This document shows, in pieces, positions 51,452 to 60,841 of a stretch of 64,000 nucleotides of DNA; within the stretch, counting starts at the first letter, position 1; every line of letters begins with the position of its first letter. The notes under the pieces are model-generated. The model was given only the letters and a program-made list of their open reading frames with translations. It made no database searches and was not told the origin of the DNA. Both the position numbers and the translations under genes were made by a program. The stretch spans positions 1-64,000 of the forward strand of contig CAXXNS010000003.1 in NCBI GenBank assembly GCA_963666895.2, written 5' to 3'. This DNA is from G963666895 sp963666895 (lineage in GTDB: Bacteria; Desulfobacterota; Desulfovibrionia; Desulfovibrionales; Desulfovibrionaceae).

Positions 51452-52633
51452 ATGGCCACCAAGAAACGCGTCCTGATCATCGTCGAGAACCTGCCCCTGC
51501 CTTTTGACAGGCGGGTCTGGCAGGAGTGCAATGCTCTTGTCGGGGCCGGGCACCAGGTGTGCGTCATCTGCCCCACGGGCAAGGGCTACGAGAGCAGATA
51601 CGAGGTGATCAACGGCGTCTACATCTACCGACACCCCATGCCCTGCGAGGGGTCTGGTGCCCCGGGCTACCTGCTGGAGTACTCCGTGGCCCTGTTTTGG
51701 GAATTCGTACTTTCGGTCAAGGTGTTGTTTAAGCATGGCTTCGACGTCATTCAGGCCTGCAATCCCCCGGATCTGATCTTCCTGGTGGCTTTACCTTTTA
51801 AGCTGCTGGGCAAGAAGCTCGTTTTTGACCACCACGACATCAATCCCGAGCTCTATGAGGCTAAATTTGGGCGGCGTGACCTGTTTTATCGCCTCATGCG
51901 CATTTGCGAACGCCTGACTTTCATGAGCGCCAGGCGGAGCATCGCCACCAACGAGTCATACCGCCGCATTGCCATCGAGCGCGGCAAGATGAAGCCCGAG
52001 CACGTTACTGTGGTCAGAAGCGGGCCCAGTCTGGACCGTCTGAAGATGGTTGCACCGGTGGAGGCGTGGAAGAACGGCCGGCGGTTCATGGTCGGGTACG
52101 TGGGCGTCATGGGGCAGCAGGAGGGGATCGATCACCTTTTGGAAGCGGTCCGTATCCTGGTCAAGGACCAAGGGCGCGGGGATGTGCAGTTTGTGCTGGT
52201 GGGCGGCGGCACGGAGTTGGATAACATGAAGGAGCTTTGCGACAGCCTGGGATTGGGGGCCTACGTGACCTTTACCGGGCGAATTCCCGATAAAGAATTC
52301 CTTGAGGTCCTCAACACTGCGGACGTATGCGTCAATCCGGACGTGGCCAACGAGATGAACGACAAGTCGACTATGAATAAAATTATGGAATATATGGCCC
52401 TGGGCAAACCCATTGTGCAATACGATTTGACCGAAGGCCGTTTCTCCGCCCAGGAGGCATCTCTGTACGCCCGCCCCAACGACATCGACGACTTGGCGGA
52501 CAAGATATCCTGGCTGCTCGACCACCCGGACGTCCGGCGGGAAATGGGCGAATTCGGGCGCAGGAGGGTGGAGAACGAGCTCCATTGGGGCGTTGAGGCG
52601 CCCAAGTATCTCGGCGTGTACGAGTCCTTGTGA
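51452..52633 (+). CDS. Glycosyltransferase family 4
   Basis: A 393-residue GT-B enzyme of the group that starts with RVLIIVENLPLPFDRRVWQE. Other marks are FDVIQACNPPDLIFLVALPF, VFDHHDINPELYEAKFG, VGYVGVMGQQEGIDHLLEAV and DKSTMNKIMEYMALGKPIVQ. It starts five bases after the algD stop. Relatives of this subgroup occur in many capsule and EPS loci; sugar specificity cannot be read from sequence, but a mannuronosyl or related acceptor is plausible from the neighbours. Confidence 0.9.
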   Translation: MATKKRVLIIVENLPLPFDRRVWQECNALVGAGHQVCVICPTGKGYESRYEVINGVYIYRHPMPCEGSGAPGYLLEYSVALFWEFVLSVKVLFKHGFDVIQACNPPDLIFLVALPFKLLGKKLVFDHHDINPELYEAKFGRRDLFYRLMRICERLTFMSARRSIATNESYRRIAIERGKMKPEHVTVVRSGPSLDRLKMVAPVEAWKNGRRFMVGYVGVMGQQEGIDHLLEAVRILVKDQGRGDVQFVLVGGGTELDNMKELCDSLGLGAYVTFTGRIPDKEFLEVLNTADVCVNPDVANEMNDKSTMNKIMEYMALGKPIVQYDLTEGRFSAQEASLYARPNDIDDLADKISWLLDHPDVRREMGEFGRRRVENELHWGVEAPKYLGVYESL

Positions 52634-52672
52634 AAGCGAATAGGGTGAACAACATATCAAGTTGGTGAAGCC

Positions 52673-54568
52673 ATGTGCGGAATTGCGGGATTCATCGTCA
52701 GGAATGGTTCCACGGATCACGATCAGCTCGTCCGCAGGATGACGCAGCGGTTCCACCACCGCGGGCCGGACGAGGAGGGGTTCTTCTCCGCAACCACGGG
52801 CGACGGCAAGTACGCCATGGCCTTTGGTCACAAGCGCCTGTCGATCATCGACCTGTCGTCCGGCCAGCAGCCCATGATGAGTTCCGACGGCTCCATCGTG
52901 ATTATTTTCAACGGAGAGATATACAATTTCAAGGAGTTGAAAGCCGATCTGGAGACGCGGGGCTACGCCTTCTCCACCAACTCCGACACGGAAGTCCTGC
53001 TCAACGCCTACCTGGAATACGGTGAGGACATGGTCGGCCAGCTCCGGGGCATGTTCGCCTTTGCCATCTGGGACAAGAACAACGAGACTCTGTTTTTGGT
53101 CCGTGATCGTTTCGGGAAAAAGCCTGTGTTCCTGTACTGGACCCCCAATGGACTGTTTTTCGCCTCGGAGATTAAGTCGTTTCTGGAAATTCCCGGCTTC
53201 GAGCGGGAGGTGGATCTCGAGGCCGTGTGGAACTATATGACCTACCGGTACGTTCCCTCGCCCAGGACCCTGTTCGTAGGCCTGCGCAAGCTGTTGCCTG
53301 GACATTTTCTGGTCTGGCGGAACGGCCATGAGACGACCAGAGAATACTATACGCTTCCGGACAAGAAGCGCAGAGGCCACGGGGCCCCGCGGGGTAGGGA
53401 TGCGATCATCAAAAATTTCCTGGACGAGTTGGGCGAGGCTGTTGAGCTTCGCATGTTGAGCGACGTCCCATACGGCATGTTTCTTTCCGGAGGCATCGAT
53501 TCCAGCACGGTCCTGGCCTTGATGACCAATTACAGCGAGTATCCAGTCAAAACTTTTTCTGTCGGCTTTTCAGAACAGGCGTATAGCGAACTCCTGTATG
53601 CGCGGCAGGTGGCCAAAGCCTTCGGGTCGGACCACCACGAACTGATCGTCACGGAAAAAGACATGCTGGACAGGCTGCCGGACCTTGTGGCGTACAGGGA
53701 CGCGCCGGTTTCGGAGCCGTCCGACATCCCGATTTACCTGTTGTCGATGGAGGCGGGAAAGAGCGTCAAGATGGTGCTGACCGGCGAGGGAAGTGACGAG
53801 GCCCTAGGGGGCTACCCCAAGCACGCCTTTGACCGCTTTTCTTCCTGGTACCAATTTATTCCGAGAGTGGTTCGTAGCGGACTCATCGAGCCGTTGATTC
53901 ATGCCTTGCCGTACCGATTTCGGCGCATGAAGATCGCCGTGGCTAATTTGGGAACCTCCTCCATCCGAGAGCGGTTTCCCGGGTGGTTCGGCGCCTTGGA
54001 CGCTAAGGGGAAAAGAAGATTGCTGGCCGAGCGCATACATCGCAATGAAGCCTTCGATGACATTTGCGGCTTTGATGCGGAGGAGACGAACAGCGGCCTT
54101 CGAAAGCTCTTGTATTTTGATCAGGCAAACTGGTTGCCCGACAACCTCCTGGAACGGGGCGACAGGATGACTATGGCCGCCTCTTTGGAGGCTCGGATGC
54201 CCTTTATGGATCATAAGCTCATCGAGTACGTGTCGAGTTTGCCGGACAACTGGCGTGTGCGGGGAATGACCGGGAAATATTTGTTGAGGCAAGCCGTCCA
54301 GACGATCATTCCGGAGCAGATCATAAAGCGCCCTAAGGTGGGATTTCGGGTGCCTGTCAATAAATGGTTTCAGGGTCCATTGAAGGACTATCTGTACGAA
54401 AATTTGTTTTCAAGTTCATCATTGACCAAGGATTATTATAACCAAGATGAATTGATAAAAATATATGATGAACATATAAACAATAAAAATAATAATGAAA
54501 AAATATTGTGGACACTTTTGAATCTTGAAATATGGCATAGAATATATGTAAATGATAGCCATGTTTGA
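52673..54568 (+). CDS. asnB: Asparagine-synthase-type glutamine amidotransferase of the EPS locus
   Basis: A 631-residue class II amidotransferase. Cys2 is the nucleophile (MCGIAGFIVRNG), followed by FHHRGPDEEG and FNGEIYNFKEL. The synthetase domain has the PP-loop FLSGGIDSSTVLALM and the ATP-site region KMVLTGEGSDEALGGYPKHA. Exosortase EPS loci often carry such a protein, possibly to amidate a sugar acid (uronamide) rather than to make asparagine. About the last 55 codons (from ~54400) switch from GC-rich to very AT-rich usage with Lys/Asn-rich sequence (NNKNNNEKI), so the 3' end looks recombinant. The gene symbol follows the family only. Confidence 0.85.
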   Translation: MCGIAGFIVRNGSTDHDQLVRRMTQRFHHRGPDEEGFFSATTGDGKYAMAFGHKRLSIIDLSSGQQPMMSSDGSIVIIFNGEIYNFKELKADLETRGYAFSTNSDTEVLLNAYLEYGEDMVGQLRGMFAFAIWDKNNETLFLVRDRFGKKPVFLYWTPNGLFFASEIKSFLEIPGFEREVDLEAVWNYMTYRYVPSPRTLFVGLRKLLPGHFLVWRNGHETTREYYTLPDKKRRGHGAPRGRDAIIKNFLDELGEAVELRMLSDVPYGMFLSGGIDSSTVLALMTNYSEYPVKTFSVGFSEQAYSELLYARQVAKAFGSDHHELIVTEKDMLDRLPDLVAYRDAPVSEPSDIPIYLLSMEAGKSVKMVLTGEGSDEALGGYPKHAFDRFSSWYQFIPRVVRSGLIEPLIHALPYRFRRMKIAVANLGTSSIRERFPGWFGALDAKGKRRLLAERIHRNEAFDDICGFDAEETNSGLRKLLYFDQANWLPDNLLERGDRMTMAASLEARMPFMDHKLIEYVSSLPDNWRVRGMTGKYLLRQAVQTIIPEQIIKRPKVGFRVPVNKWFQGPLKDYLYENLFSSSSLTKDYYNQDELIKIYDEHINNKNNNEKILWTLLNLEIWHRIYVNDSHV

Positions 54569-54628
54569 ATCTTTGCATGAAACAATAAGTGTATATTAGA
54601 TTATAATATAACAATTGGAAGTGTCTTT

Positions 54629-55627
54629 ATGCCAGGCAACGCCCACCATAGTAATTTTTATGGACCATTGTTTATCGTGGGCATGCCGCGATCCGGCACA
54701 AAATTGTTGCGCAGTATCCTGAACAAACACTCTAGAATATGTATTCCAGAAATTGAAACCGAGTTTTTGTTTTATTGGATAAATAAGATAAACAAATTTG
54801 GAGACTTGAATGAGTTTTCAAATTTCAAAAAATTTTATGAGTGGACTATACGACTTCCCTATTTTATTTATAGAAAGGAAAGGTGTGAACTCATTGATGT
54901 CAATGATTGGTACGCCAGTTGTGGTACTTTTAATGTACAAGACATTTTCAAGGCGCTTATCTGCACGGATGAATGCATTGAAAAGGATCAGATATGGGGA
55001 GACAAATCACCTTCATATTTGACCCATGTTTTCGATTTGAAAAAATTGTATGAAGAAGCAAAATTTATTCATATTGTTCGAGATGTAAGGGACTATTGTT
55101 TGTCAATAAATTATGCTTTTGGCAAAAATATGTACCGGGCTGCTCAACGGTGGGCTGATGATATAACGACATCGATGGAGCAAGGGCAGGATTTAAAAAA
55201 ATCATATATTCAGATGCGATATGAGGATTTGATAACACAACCCGAAGAAAATATTCGTCGTATATGTACTTTTTTGGATATAAAATACGAAGCAGACATG
55301 ATCCAATTGAGCGCCAGTACAGAAAATATAGGTTCAGCGAAAAATACAAGGGGCATTTTGAAGACGAACAAAAAAAAGTATGTAGAACAAATGTCTCCTT
55401 CTATTCGAAGAAGGATTGAAACTATCGCAGGCGGTGTTTTGAAAAAATTGGGATATGAAGGTTGTCTTGTTGATGAATCTAGAAGATTACCAAAATGGAT
55501 GATGACCATTTACTTTTTACTAGACGGATTCAACATAATAGCATTAGCCAAAGATCGGAGAAATATTTTTTCAAAAATCATTTTTTATGTTCGATATGTA
55601 GTCTGTTCCGGGAACAGACAAAGATAA
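54629..55627 (+). CDS. Sulfotransferase (4)
   Basis: A 332-residue sulfotransferase. The PAPS loop is LFIVGMPRSGTKLLRSILNK near residue 13, the best match to the family among the four. WGDKSPSYLTH precedes the 3'-phosphate segment KFIHIVRDVRDYCLSINYAF. The C-terminus is basic. It is AT-rich and lies in the second island between asnB and the acyltransferase. It probably sulfates another position of the repeat unit. Confidence 0.87.
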   Translation: MPGNAHHSNFYGPLFIVGMPRSGTKLLRSILNKHSRICIPEIETEFLFYWINKINKFGDLNEFSNFKKFYEWTIRLPYFIYRKERCELIDVNDWYASCGTFNVQDIFKALICTDECIEKDQIWGDKSPSYLTHVFDLKKLYEEAKFIHIVRDVRDYCLSINYAFGKNMYRAAQRWADDITTSMEQGQDLKKSYIQMRYEDLITQPEENIRRICTFLDIKYEADMIQLSASTENIGSAKNTRGILKTNKKKYVEQMSPSIRRRIETIAGGVLKKLGYEGCLVDESRRLPKWMMTIYFLLDGFNIIALAKDRRNIFSKIIFYVRYVVCSGNRQR

Positions 55628-55665
55628 ATTGTTTTTGTTGTAATGAAAGTTGTAAGGTTATGACG

Positions 55666-56625
55666 ATGAATGCAGTTGCTGAAGATAGGGTCGACACTAC
55701 TTTTTTGCGAGGCATCGCAATACTTCTAATTGTAAATTCGCATTTAGATTTATTTTATCCAATTTCGAATCTTGCTACAGGTGGCGCTGTTGGGAATTCT
55801 TTATTTTTTATGCTTTCTGGATATGGTTTGTATTTCAGTTTAAATAGAAATAGATTAAATTTTTTTGAATATTACTCTAAGCGATTTGTTCGGATTTTCC
55901 CGCCTGTTTGGATTTCGCTCCTCTTGGTTTGGATACCGATTCAGCTCTATTATGGGGAATGCGTCAATGCGCCTCTTTTTGACATCGTTGGGAATTTTTT
56001 CTGGCCGCCGTTTTGGTTTCTTAAGGCAATTTTAACGATGTATATTTTTATCTATTTTCTCATTAGAATTAATATAAAATTTAAGTATTGTGCCATGCTT
56101 TCTGTGTATTTTTTGTTGTATTTTTGGAAATATGCAAATTTGGACCTTTCTATTTTCTCAGTTGAGACTCTTCCTTTTAAAATTATAAATTATAGCGGAA
56201 TGATGGTGTTCGGTACCTACCTTGCCAAACATACTTTAAAAATAAAATATTGCAGGCTTGATTTTTTGTTTTTTGTAGTGTGTATCCTTTTGGTTTATAT
56301 TCAAAAAATATTTTTTAATTTTCATTTTTTTCAGACAATTCAATTTATGCAGCAATTTTTACTTTATCCAACAACTTTCTTTTTTTTGCGTTGCGCAAAA
56401 AGCAAATTTGTGCATGACCTCATGATTAATACATTCATAGGTAGGATGCTTATTTTATTGTCTTCCATTACTCTAGAAATATATATTGTGCATACGGTTG
56501 TAAGAGAATTTATGCACTCCTGGGGGGTCTTTTTCCCAATGAACGTTTTTTTGTTTGTTGTTGGATCTGTTATACTTGCCTGGATTGTTAATAAAATGTC
56601 ATCATATTTTATGAAAAATGCATAA
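55666..56625 (+). CDS. Acyltransferase 3 family membrane protein
   Basis: A ~319-residue membrane O-acyltransferase with about ten hydrophobic segments. It starts with TTFLRGIAILLIVNSHLDLF, which carries the family Arg and His, followed by FFMLSGYGLYFSLNRN, YSKRFVRIFPPVWISLLLVW and, near the end, LEIYIVHTVVREFM. It probably adds acetyl or a similar group to the EPS. ATG 55666 is favoured because AAGG lies eight bases upstream; ATG 55660 is in frame. Very AT-rich. Confidence 0.85.
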   Translation: MNAVAEDRVDTTFLRGIAILLIVNSHLDLFYPISNLATGGAVGNSLFFMLSGYGLYFSLNRNRLNFFEYYSKRFVRIFPPVWISLLLVWIPIQLYYGECVNAPLFDIVGNFFWPPFWFLKAILTMYIFIYFLIRINIKFKYCAMLSVYFLLYFWKYANLDLSIFSVETLPFKIINYSGMMVFGTYLAKHTLKIKYCRLDFLFFVVCILLVYIQKIFFNFHFFQTIQFMQQFLLYPTTFFFLRCAKSKFVHDLMINTFIGRMLILLSSITLEIYIVHTVVREFMHSWGVFFPMNVFLFVVGSVILAWIVNKMSSYFMKNA

Positions 56626-56655
56626 TGTAATTTCTACTGCCAATGGGAGCACGAA

Positions 56656-57711
56656 TTGAAACATGTTATTTTTGTTTCGCCAAGCCCGAAGGTCATGGGT
56701 GGGATTTCTACAGTCATAAACGGATATTTTGATGCAAGCCTAGGAGAGCACTATCGCATCAAAATTGTTGTCGCACATAAAGATGGATCGAAAGTAAAGA
56801 AATTCATTGTTGCGGCCTTGGGCCTGGTGACGTTCCTTTTCCTTCTGACAACAAGTCGTGTAGATGTGGTTCATATCCATTGTGGCGACATCCCGAGTCC
56901 GAATCGAAAATATTTTTATTTTTTGCTGTCTAGGCTTTATAAAAAAAAGTCTATTATGCATTTTCATGGTTCATTGTTTATGGAGCAGTATCCTAAAGCA
57001 TCTACATTTTGGCAGAAGCGGTTGTCGAGGATGTTTCAGGACGTGGACCTCGTGATTTGTCTTTCCGAGAGCTGGCGGAAGGATGTGCTTACCTTTGCCC
57101 CCAAAGCAAAAACCGCGGTCTTGCCGAACGGTGTTTTTTTGCCTCAGGGCTTGAAGGAACGTAAAGCATGGTCCGACAATCCCCGATTGACTTTTTTGGG
57201 ATTGATAGGGGAAAGAAAAGGGGTTTTTTTACTTTTGAAAGTGTTTAAAAAGCTTTTGGAAGAGTTTCCTAAGGCAGTATTAAATATCGGCGGAAATGGC
57301 GATGTCGAACGTCTTTATAAAGTTGTCGAACAAACGAATCTTTCGGACAATGTGAAGTATCTTGGCTGGATTGGGCCGGAGGCACGCGACGCCCTCTTGA
57401 AGGAGTCAGATATTTTCATTTTACCCTCTTATGGGGAAGGGATGCCAATGTCCGTATTGGAAGCCATGTCCTACGCCCTTCCAGTGGTTTCCACTACGGT
57501 GGGGGGAATTCCGGAACTGGTGCGAAACGAGGTGACAGGCATCTTGACCTCCCCGGGAGACGAGGAGGGTTTGTATCAGGCCCTTAGGTTGCTTTGCAAC
57601 GACCCGGGCCTCAGCCGTAAGATGGGGCAGAGCGGATTCGAGACTATTGCCGCGGAATATGAAGTTTCCGGGTTGGTGAAGAGACTGCAAGTGATGTATG
57701 AGAATTTGTGA
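56656..57711 (+). CDS. Glycosyltransferase family 4
   Basis: A 351-residue GT4. N-terminal VIFVSPSPKVMGGISTVING; donor domain LTFLGLIGERKGVFLLLKVF, LNIGGNGDVERL, and GEGMPMSVLEAMSYALPVVS with the E-x7-E motif. TTG 56656 is the start, with GGGAG six bases upstream. The first two thirds are AT-rich and the last third GC-rich, so the gene spans the right border of island 2. Confidence 0.88.
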   Translation: MKHVIFVSPSPKVMGGISTVINGYFDASLGEHYRIKIVVAHKDGSKVKKFIVAALGLVTFLFLLTTSRVDVVHIHCGDIPSPNRKYFYFLLSRLYKKKSIMHFHGSLFMEQYPKASTFWQKRLSRMFQDVDLVICLSESWRKDVLTFAPKAKTAVLPNGVFLPQGLKERKAWSDNPRLTFLGLIGERKGVFLLLKVFKKLLEEFPKAVLNIGGNGDVERLYKVVEQTNLSDNVKYLGWIGPEARDALLKESDIFILPSYGEGMPMSVLEAMSYALPVVSTTVGGIPELVRNEVTGILTSPGDEEGLYQALRLLCNDPGLSRKMGQSGFETIAAEYEVSGLVKRLQVMYENL

Positions 57712-57840
57712 CGGGATGGCGGGATGTCCGTGACCTCCCTTGTGGAGTGGATTGGAAGCGGACGTGCTCCCTAGGGTGATGGGGTGATGTCTTGCCGCAA
57801 TGCCGCATTTATTGCGATAAAAAATGGATTGGATAAAGAG

Positions 57841-59373
57841 ATGATATCCTCCCGCGTTGCGTTGGCGGCAGCTCTTAGCTTGTTGTGTTGGGCCGTTCTT
57901 TTTTTGGCCGACTTCCCCTTCCTGCTTTCGGAGTGGAGCCACCCCGACTTGTCCCACAGTTATCTTATCCTGCCCATCGTGGCCTTCATGGTCTGGACTG
58001 TGCGGGACAAGCTTCTGGAAAGCCTGGGCGGCGGGCCTGCCTGGGGGTATATTTTCCTGATTTGTGCGGCGTTGTGCCTGGCCGTGGGACGCCTGGGCTC
58101 GCTCAGGTTCTTCGTCTATCTGTCCATGTGGGGCTCGATCTGCGGCCTGACCCTGGCGCTTCTCGGCGGCAAGAGCCTCAGGGTCTTGCGGATGCCCATG
58201 TTCATAGGGCTGTTCATGGTCCCGCTGCCCGCGTTCATCATCAGGATCACCAGTCTGCGGCTGCGGCTCATCTCTTCGGTTCTGTCCGAAAAGATGCTCC
58301 AGTTGGCCGGGGTGCCGGTGTACCGGGAAGGCAACATCATCGACCTGGGCACCACCAAGCTCCAGGTGGTGGACGCCTGCAGCGGGCTTCGGTATTTCTG
58401 GCCTTCCGTGCTCATGGCTTTGTTGGTGGGCTGGTTTTTTCTCAAGCGGCCGTGGCAGCGCATTCTTTTGCTTTTGCTGTCCGTGCCGGTGACCATCTTT
58501 GCCAACGCCTTCCGCATTTCGCTCACCGGCGTGCTTTCCAAGTACGTGGATCCCGCCCTGGCCGAAGGGTTTTTCCACGATTTCTCAGGCTGGCTGGTCT
58601 ATGTCCTGTCCCTGGGCCTGCTCGGCTTTTTCATGCTCCTGTTGCGTCGTATGGGGCGAGCTAAGGACAAGGAGCCCGACGCCCTCGAGGCCCAGCCCGA
58701 GGAGCAGGCCAGGCCGCGCCGCATGCCCCACTGGTCCCACGGCCTGGTGGCCATCGGCATCCTTGCGGCCATGCTTGTGGCCCAGCACACCGTGCTTAGG
58801 CCCGGCGAAGTGCCCAACCGGATGGATTTCTCGAAATTCCCCATGACCATCGGGCACTGGCAGGGCACGTCCGAGCGCTTGAGCAAGCCGGTCCTGAAGA
58901 GCCTCGGCCTGGACGACTACGTCAACGCCGTTTACCGGGATAAGGAGACCGGGCAGGTTATCTACCTGCTCATTTCGTGGTACAACCACCAGACCACGGA
59001 CCATTCGGCCCACGCGCCCACCTCCTGCCTTGTGGGAGGGGGCTGGGACGTGGACAGAAAGATGGTCCTGGGGCCCGCAGAGAATTCGGGCCGTTCGTTC
59101 CCGGTGGCCCAGATGGTCCTGGACCAGAACGGGCAGGAGTTGTTGTCCAATTTCATGTTCCTGCAGCGGGGCCGGGTGGTGACCAACGAGTGGAAGAACA
59201 AGCTCTACCTGCTCGTGGACGCCGTGTTCCAGCAGCGTACGGACGGCGCCCTGGTTCGGGTGGAGACCGCGGTGCCCAAGGGAAGCACCGTGGCCGAGGC
59301 CCAGGCCATGCTGGACGAGTTCCTGGGCTTGCTGCGCAAGGAATTGACGCCGTTTTTGCCCGAAGGGTATTGA
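57841..59373 (+). CDS. Exosortase fused to an EpsI domain
   Basis: A ~510-residue protein. Residues ~1-275 form an eight-helix membrane exosortase with the catalytic triad visible: Cys in VVDACSGLRYFWP, Arg in FANAFRISLTG and His in GFFHDFSGWLVY. After a charged linker and one more TM, residues ~310-510 are an EpsI domain (IGHWQGTSERL, LGLDDYVNAVYRD, HAPTSCLVGGGWDV). Exosortases cleave and sort proteins with PEP-CTERM-like tails, and EpsI is linked to EPS production. ATG 57841 begins the hydrophobic part; ATG 57787 is an in-frame alternative. No protein with an obvious sorting tail is encoded in this window. Confidence 0.9.
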   Translation: MISSRVALAAALSLLCWAVLFLADFPFLLSEWSHPDLSHSYLILPIVAFMVWTVRDKLLESLGGGPAWGYIFLICAALCLAVGRLGSLRFFVYLSMWGSICGLTLALLGGKSLRVLRMPMFIGLFMVPLPAFIIRITSLRLRLISSVLSEKMLQLAGVPVYREGNIIDLGTTKLQVVDACSGLRYFWPSVLMALLVGWFFLKRPWQRILLLLLSVPVTIFANAFRISLTGVLSKYVDPALAEGFFHDFSGWLVYVLSLGLLGFFMLLLRRMGRAKDKEPDALEAQPEEQARPRRMPHWSHGLVAIGILAAMLVAQHTVLRPGEVPNRMDFSKFPMTIGHWQGTSERLSKPVLKSLGLDDYVNAVYRDKETGQVIYLLISWYNHQTTDHSAHAPTSCLVGGGWDVDRKMVLGPAENSGRSFPVAQMVLDQNGQELLSNFMFLQRGRVVTNEWKNKLYLLVDAVFQQRTDGALVRVETAVPKGSTVAEAQAMLDEFLGLLRKELTPFLPEGY

Positions 59374-59409
59374 TGTCCACTGTGGGTTCAGTAAGATCGG
59401 CACACTGCC

Positions 59410-60822
59410 ATGTATAAAGAACAGGTCTATATCACCACCAACGTGGCCCTTGTCATGGACGGCCTGGTCACCATCCTGGCCGGGTATGGGGCGTTTTATC
59501 TGCGTTGGTATTTGAGCGGCATGACCTGGACCATGTCCAACGAGCTGTTCATCGCCGTGGTCCTGTCCCTGATGTTCTTCAACTGTTTCGCCATGGGCCG
59601 GCTGGGTTTTTATTCCGGCGAGTTCAACCCTCCGTTCTGGGTGGCCATCCGAAGGGTGGCCCTGGCCGTGGTGGCGGACTTTGCCGTGTTGACCATGGGC
59701 TTGTTTTTTTTCAAGGAAGACAGCCTGTCACGGACATTCCTGCTGTTCTATGCCGTGCTTACCTTCTCGGGCATGATGGTGGTGCGCGGCCTGTTCTTTC
59801 ATTTTTTCCAGCGCAGCAGGCACAAGGAATACGGGTTGCGCCACATCCTGCTGGTCGGCAACAGCGACCGGGTCAACTGGGTCATCGAGGCCTTCCGGCG
59901 GCAGAAGAGCTGGGGCCACACCCTGATCGGCTGGCTGACCGTGGACGAGCAGTGCGATTTGGGCGACGTGCCCTGCCTGGGCAAGGCCGGGGAACTGGAA
60001 GACATCGCGGTCAATCGGGACATCGACGAGGTGGTGTTCGCGGTGCAGTCCAAGCAGTCCTTTGACTTCCAGGGCCAGTTGGACATGTGCAAGAAGATGG
60101 GGATCACCTGCCGCATCGTGCCCGGCATGTTCAGCGAGGACGACGACATCTGGGGCGTGCGCGGGGACAGCATCGACAACATCCCGGCCCTGACCATCTA
60201 CGGCACTTCCATCAACGCCAGCGGCCTGTTCTACAAGCGTCTGCTGGACATCGTGGGCGGCGCCCTGGGCTTCCTTCTGTTCTGCGTCCTGTACGTTCCC
60301 GTGGCCGTGGCCATCAAGCTGGAGTCGCCGGGCCCGGCGCTCTTCAGCCAGGTGCGTGTGGGCCAGAACAACCGCAAGTTCAAGCTCTACAAGTTCCGCT
60401 CCATGTACATGGACGCCGAGGAGCGCAAGCAGGAACTCATGGACAAAAACGAGATGGAAGGCCACATGTTCAAGATGGAGAACGACCCGCGGGTGACCCG
60501 GGTGGGCCGCTTCCTGCGCAAGACCTCTCTGGACGAGTTCCCCCAGTTCATCAACGTCATCAAGGGCGAGATGAGCCTGGTGGGCACCCGGCCGCCCACG
60601 GTGGACGAGGTCCAGCACTACCGCAAGTGGCAGCGCCGCCGGATCTCCATGAAGCCGGGGGTCACCGGCCTGTGGCAGGTGTCCGGGCGGAACCAAATCC
60701 GCAGGTTCGAGGACGTGGTCGCTCTGGACCTGGAATACATCGACGGTTGGCATTTCAAGCGGGATGTGCATATCCTGCTCAAGACGATTTGGGTTATTTT
60801 CAACAAGAAGGGCGCGTCCTGA
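59410..60822 (+). CDS. Undecaprenyl-phosphate sugar phosphotransferase (priming enzyme)
   Basis: A 470-residue polyprenyl glycosylphosphotransferase of the WbaP/EpsB-like type. The N-terminal half has four or so TM segments, then a CoA-binding-like region (HILLVGNSDRVNWVIEAF). The catalytic C-terminal half has FYKRLLDIVGGALGFLLFCV, KLESPGPALFSQVRVGQNN, FKLYKFRSMYMDAEER, RKTSLDEFPQFINVIKGEMS, LVGTRPP and KPGVTGLWQVSGRN. It transfers the first sugar phosphate to undecaprenyl phosphate, which starts each repeat unit. Exosortase loci usually carry this enzyme. The sugar is probably glucose or galactose by family, but this is not provable here. Confidence 0.92.
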   Translation: MYKEQVYITTNVALVMDGLVTILAGYGAFYLRWYLSGMTWTMSNELFIAVVLSLMFFNCFAMGRLGFYSGEFNPPFWVAIRRVALAVVADFAVLTMGLFFFKEDSLSRTFLLFYAVLTFSGMMVVRGLFFHFFQRSRHKEYGLRHILLVGNSDRVNWVIEAFRRQKSWGHTLIGWLTVDEQCDLGDVPCLGKAGELEDIAVNRDIDEVVFAVQSKQSFDFQGQLDMCKKMGITCRIVPGMFSEDDDIWGVRGDSIDNIPALTIYGTSINASGLFYKRLLDIVGGALGFLLFCVLYVPVAVAIKLESPGPALFSQVRVGQNNRKFKLYKFRSMYMDAEERKQELMDKNEMEGHMFKMENDPRVTRVGRFLRKTSLDEFPQFINVIKGEMSLVGTRPPTVDEVQHYRKWQRRRISMKPGVTGLWQVSGRNQIRRFEDVVALDLEYIDGWHFKRDVHILLKTIWVIFNKKGAS

Positions 60823-60841
60823 CGGGCGCCGGAGCCGAACC

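Larger units (their letters stand above)
54400..57350. other. AT-rich island 2
   Basis: Composition drops within the 3' end of asnB, stays low through the sulfotransferase and acyltransferase genes, and rises again within the following glycosyltransferase gene (by ~57350). Both borders therefore lie inside genes. No IS remnant is seen. Limits are by eye and approximate. Confidence 0.7.

Noticed and set aside
57841..58300. VPLPA string within the exosortase as a sorting signal
   Set aside because: It lies within a membrane helix of the enzyme itself, not at a C-terminus before a TM and Arg cluster.
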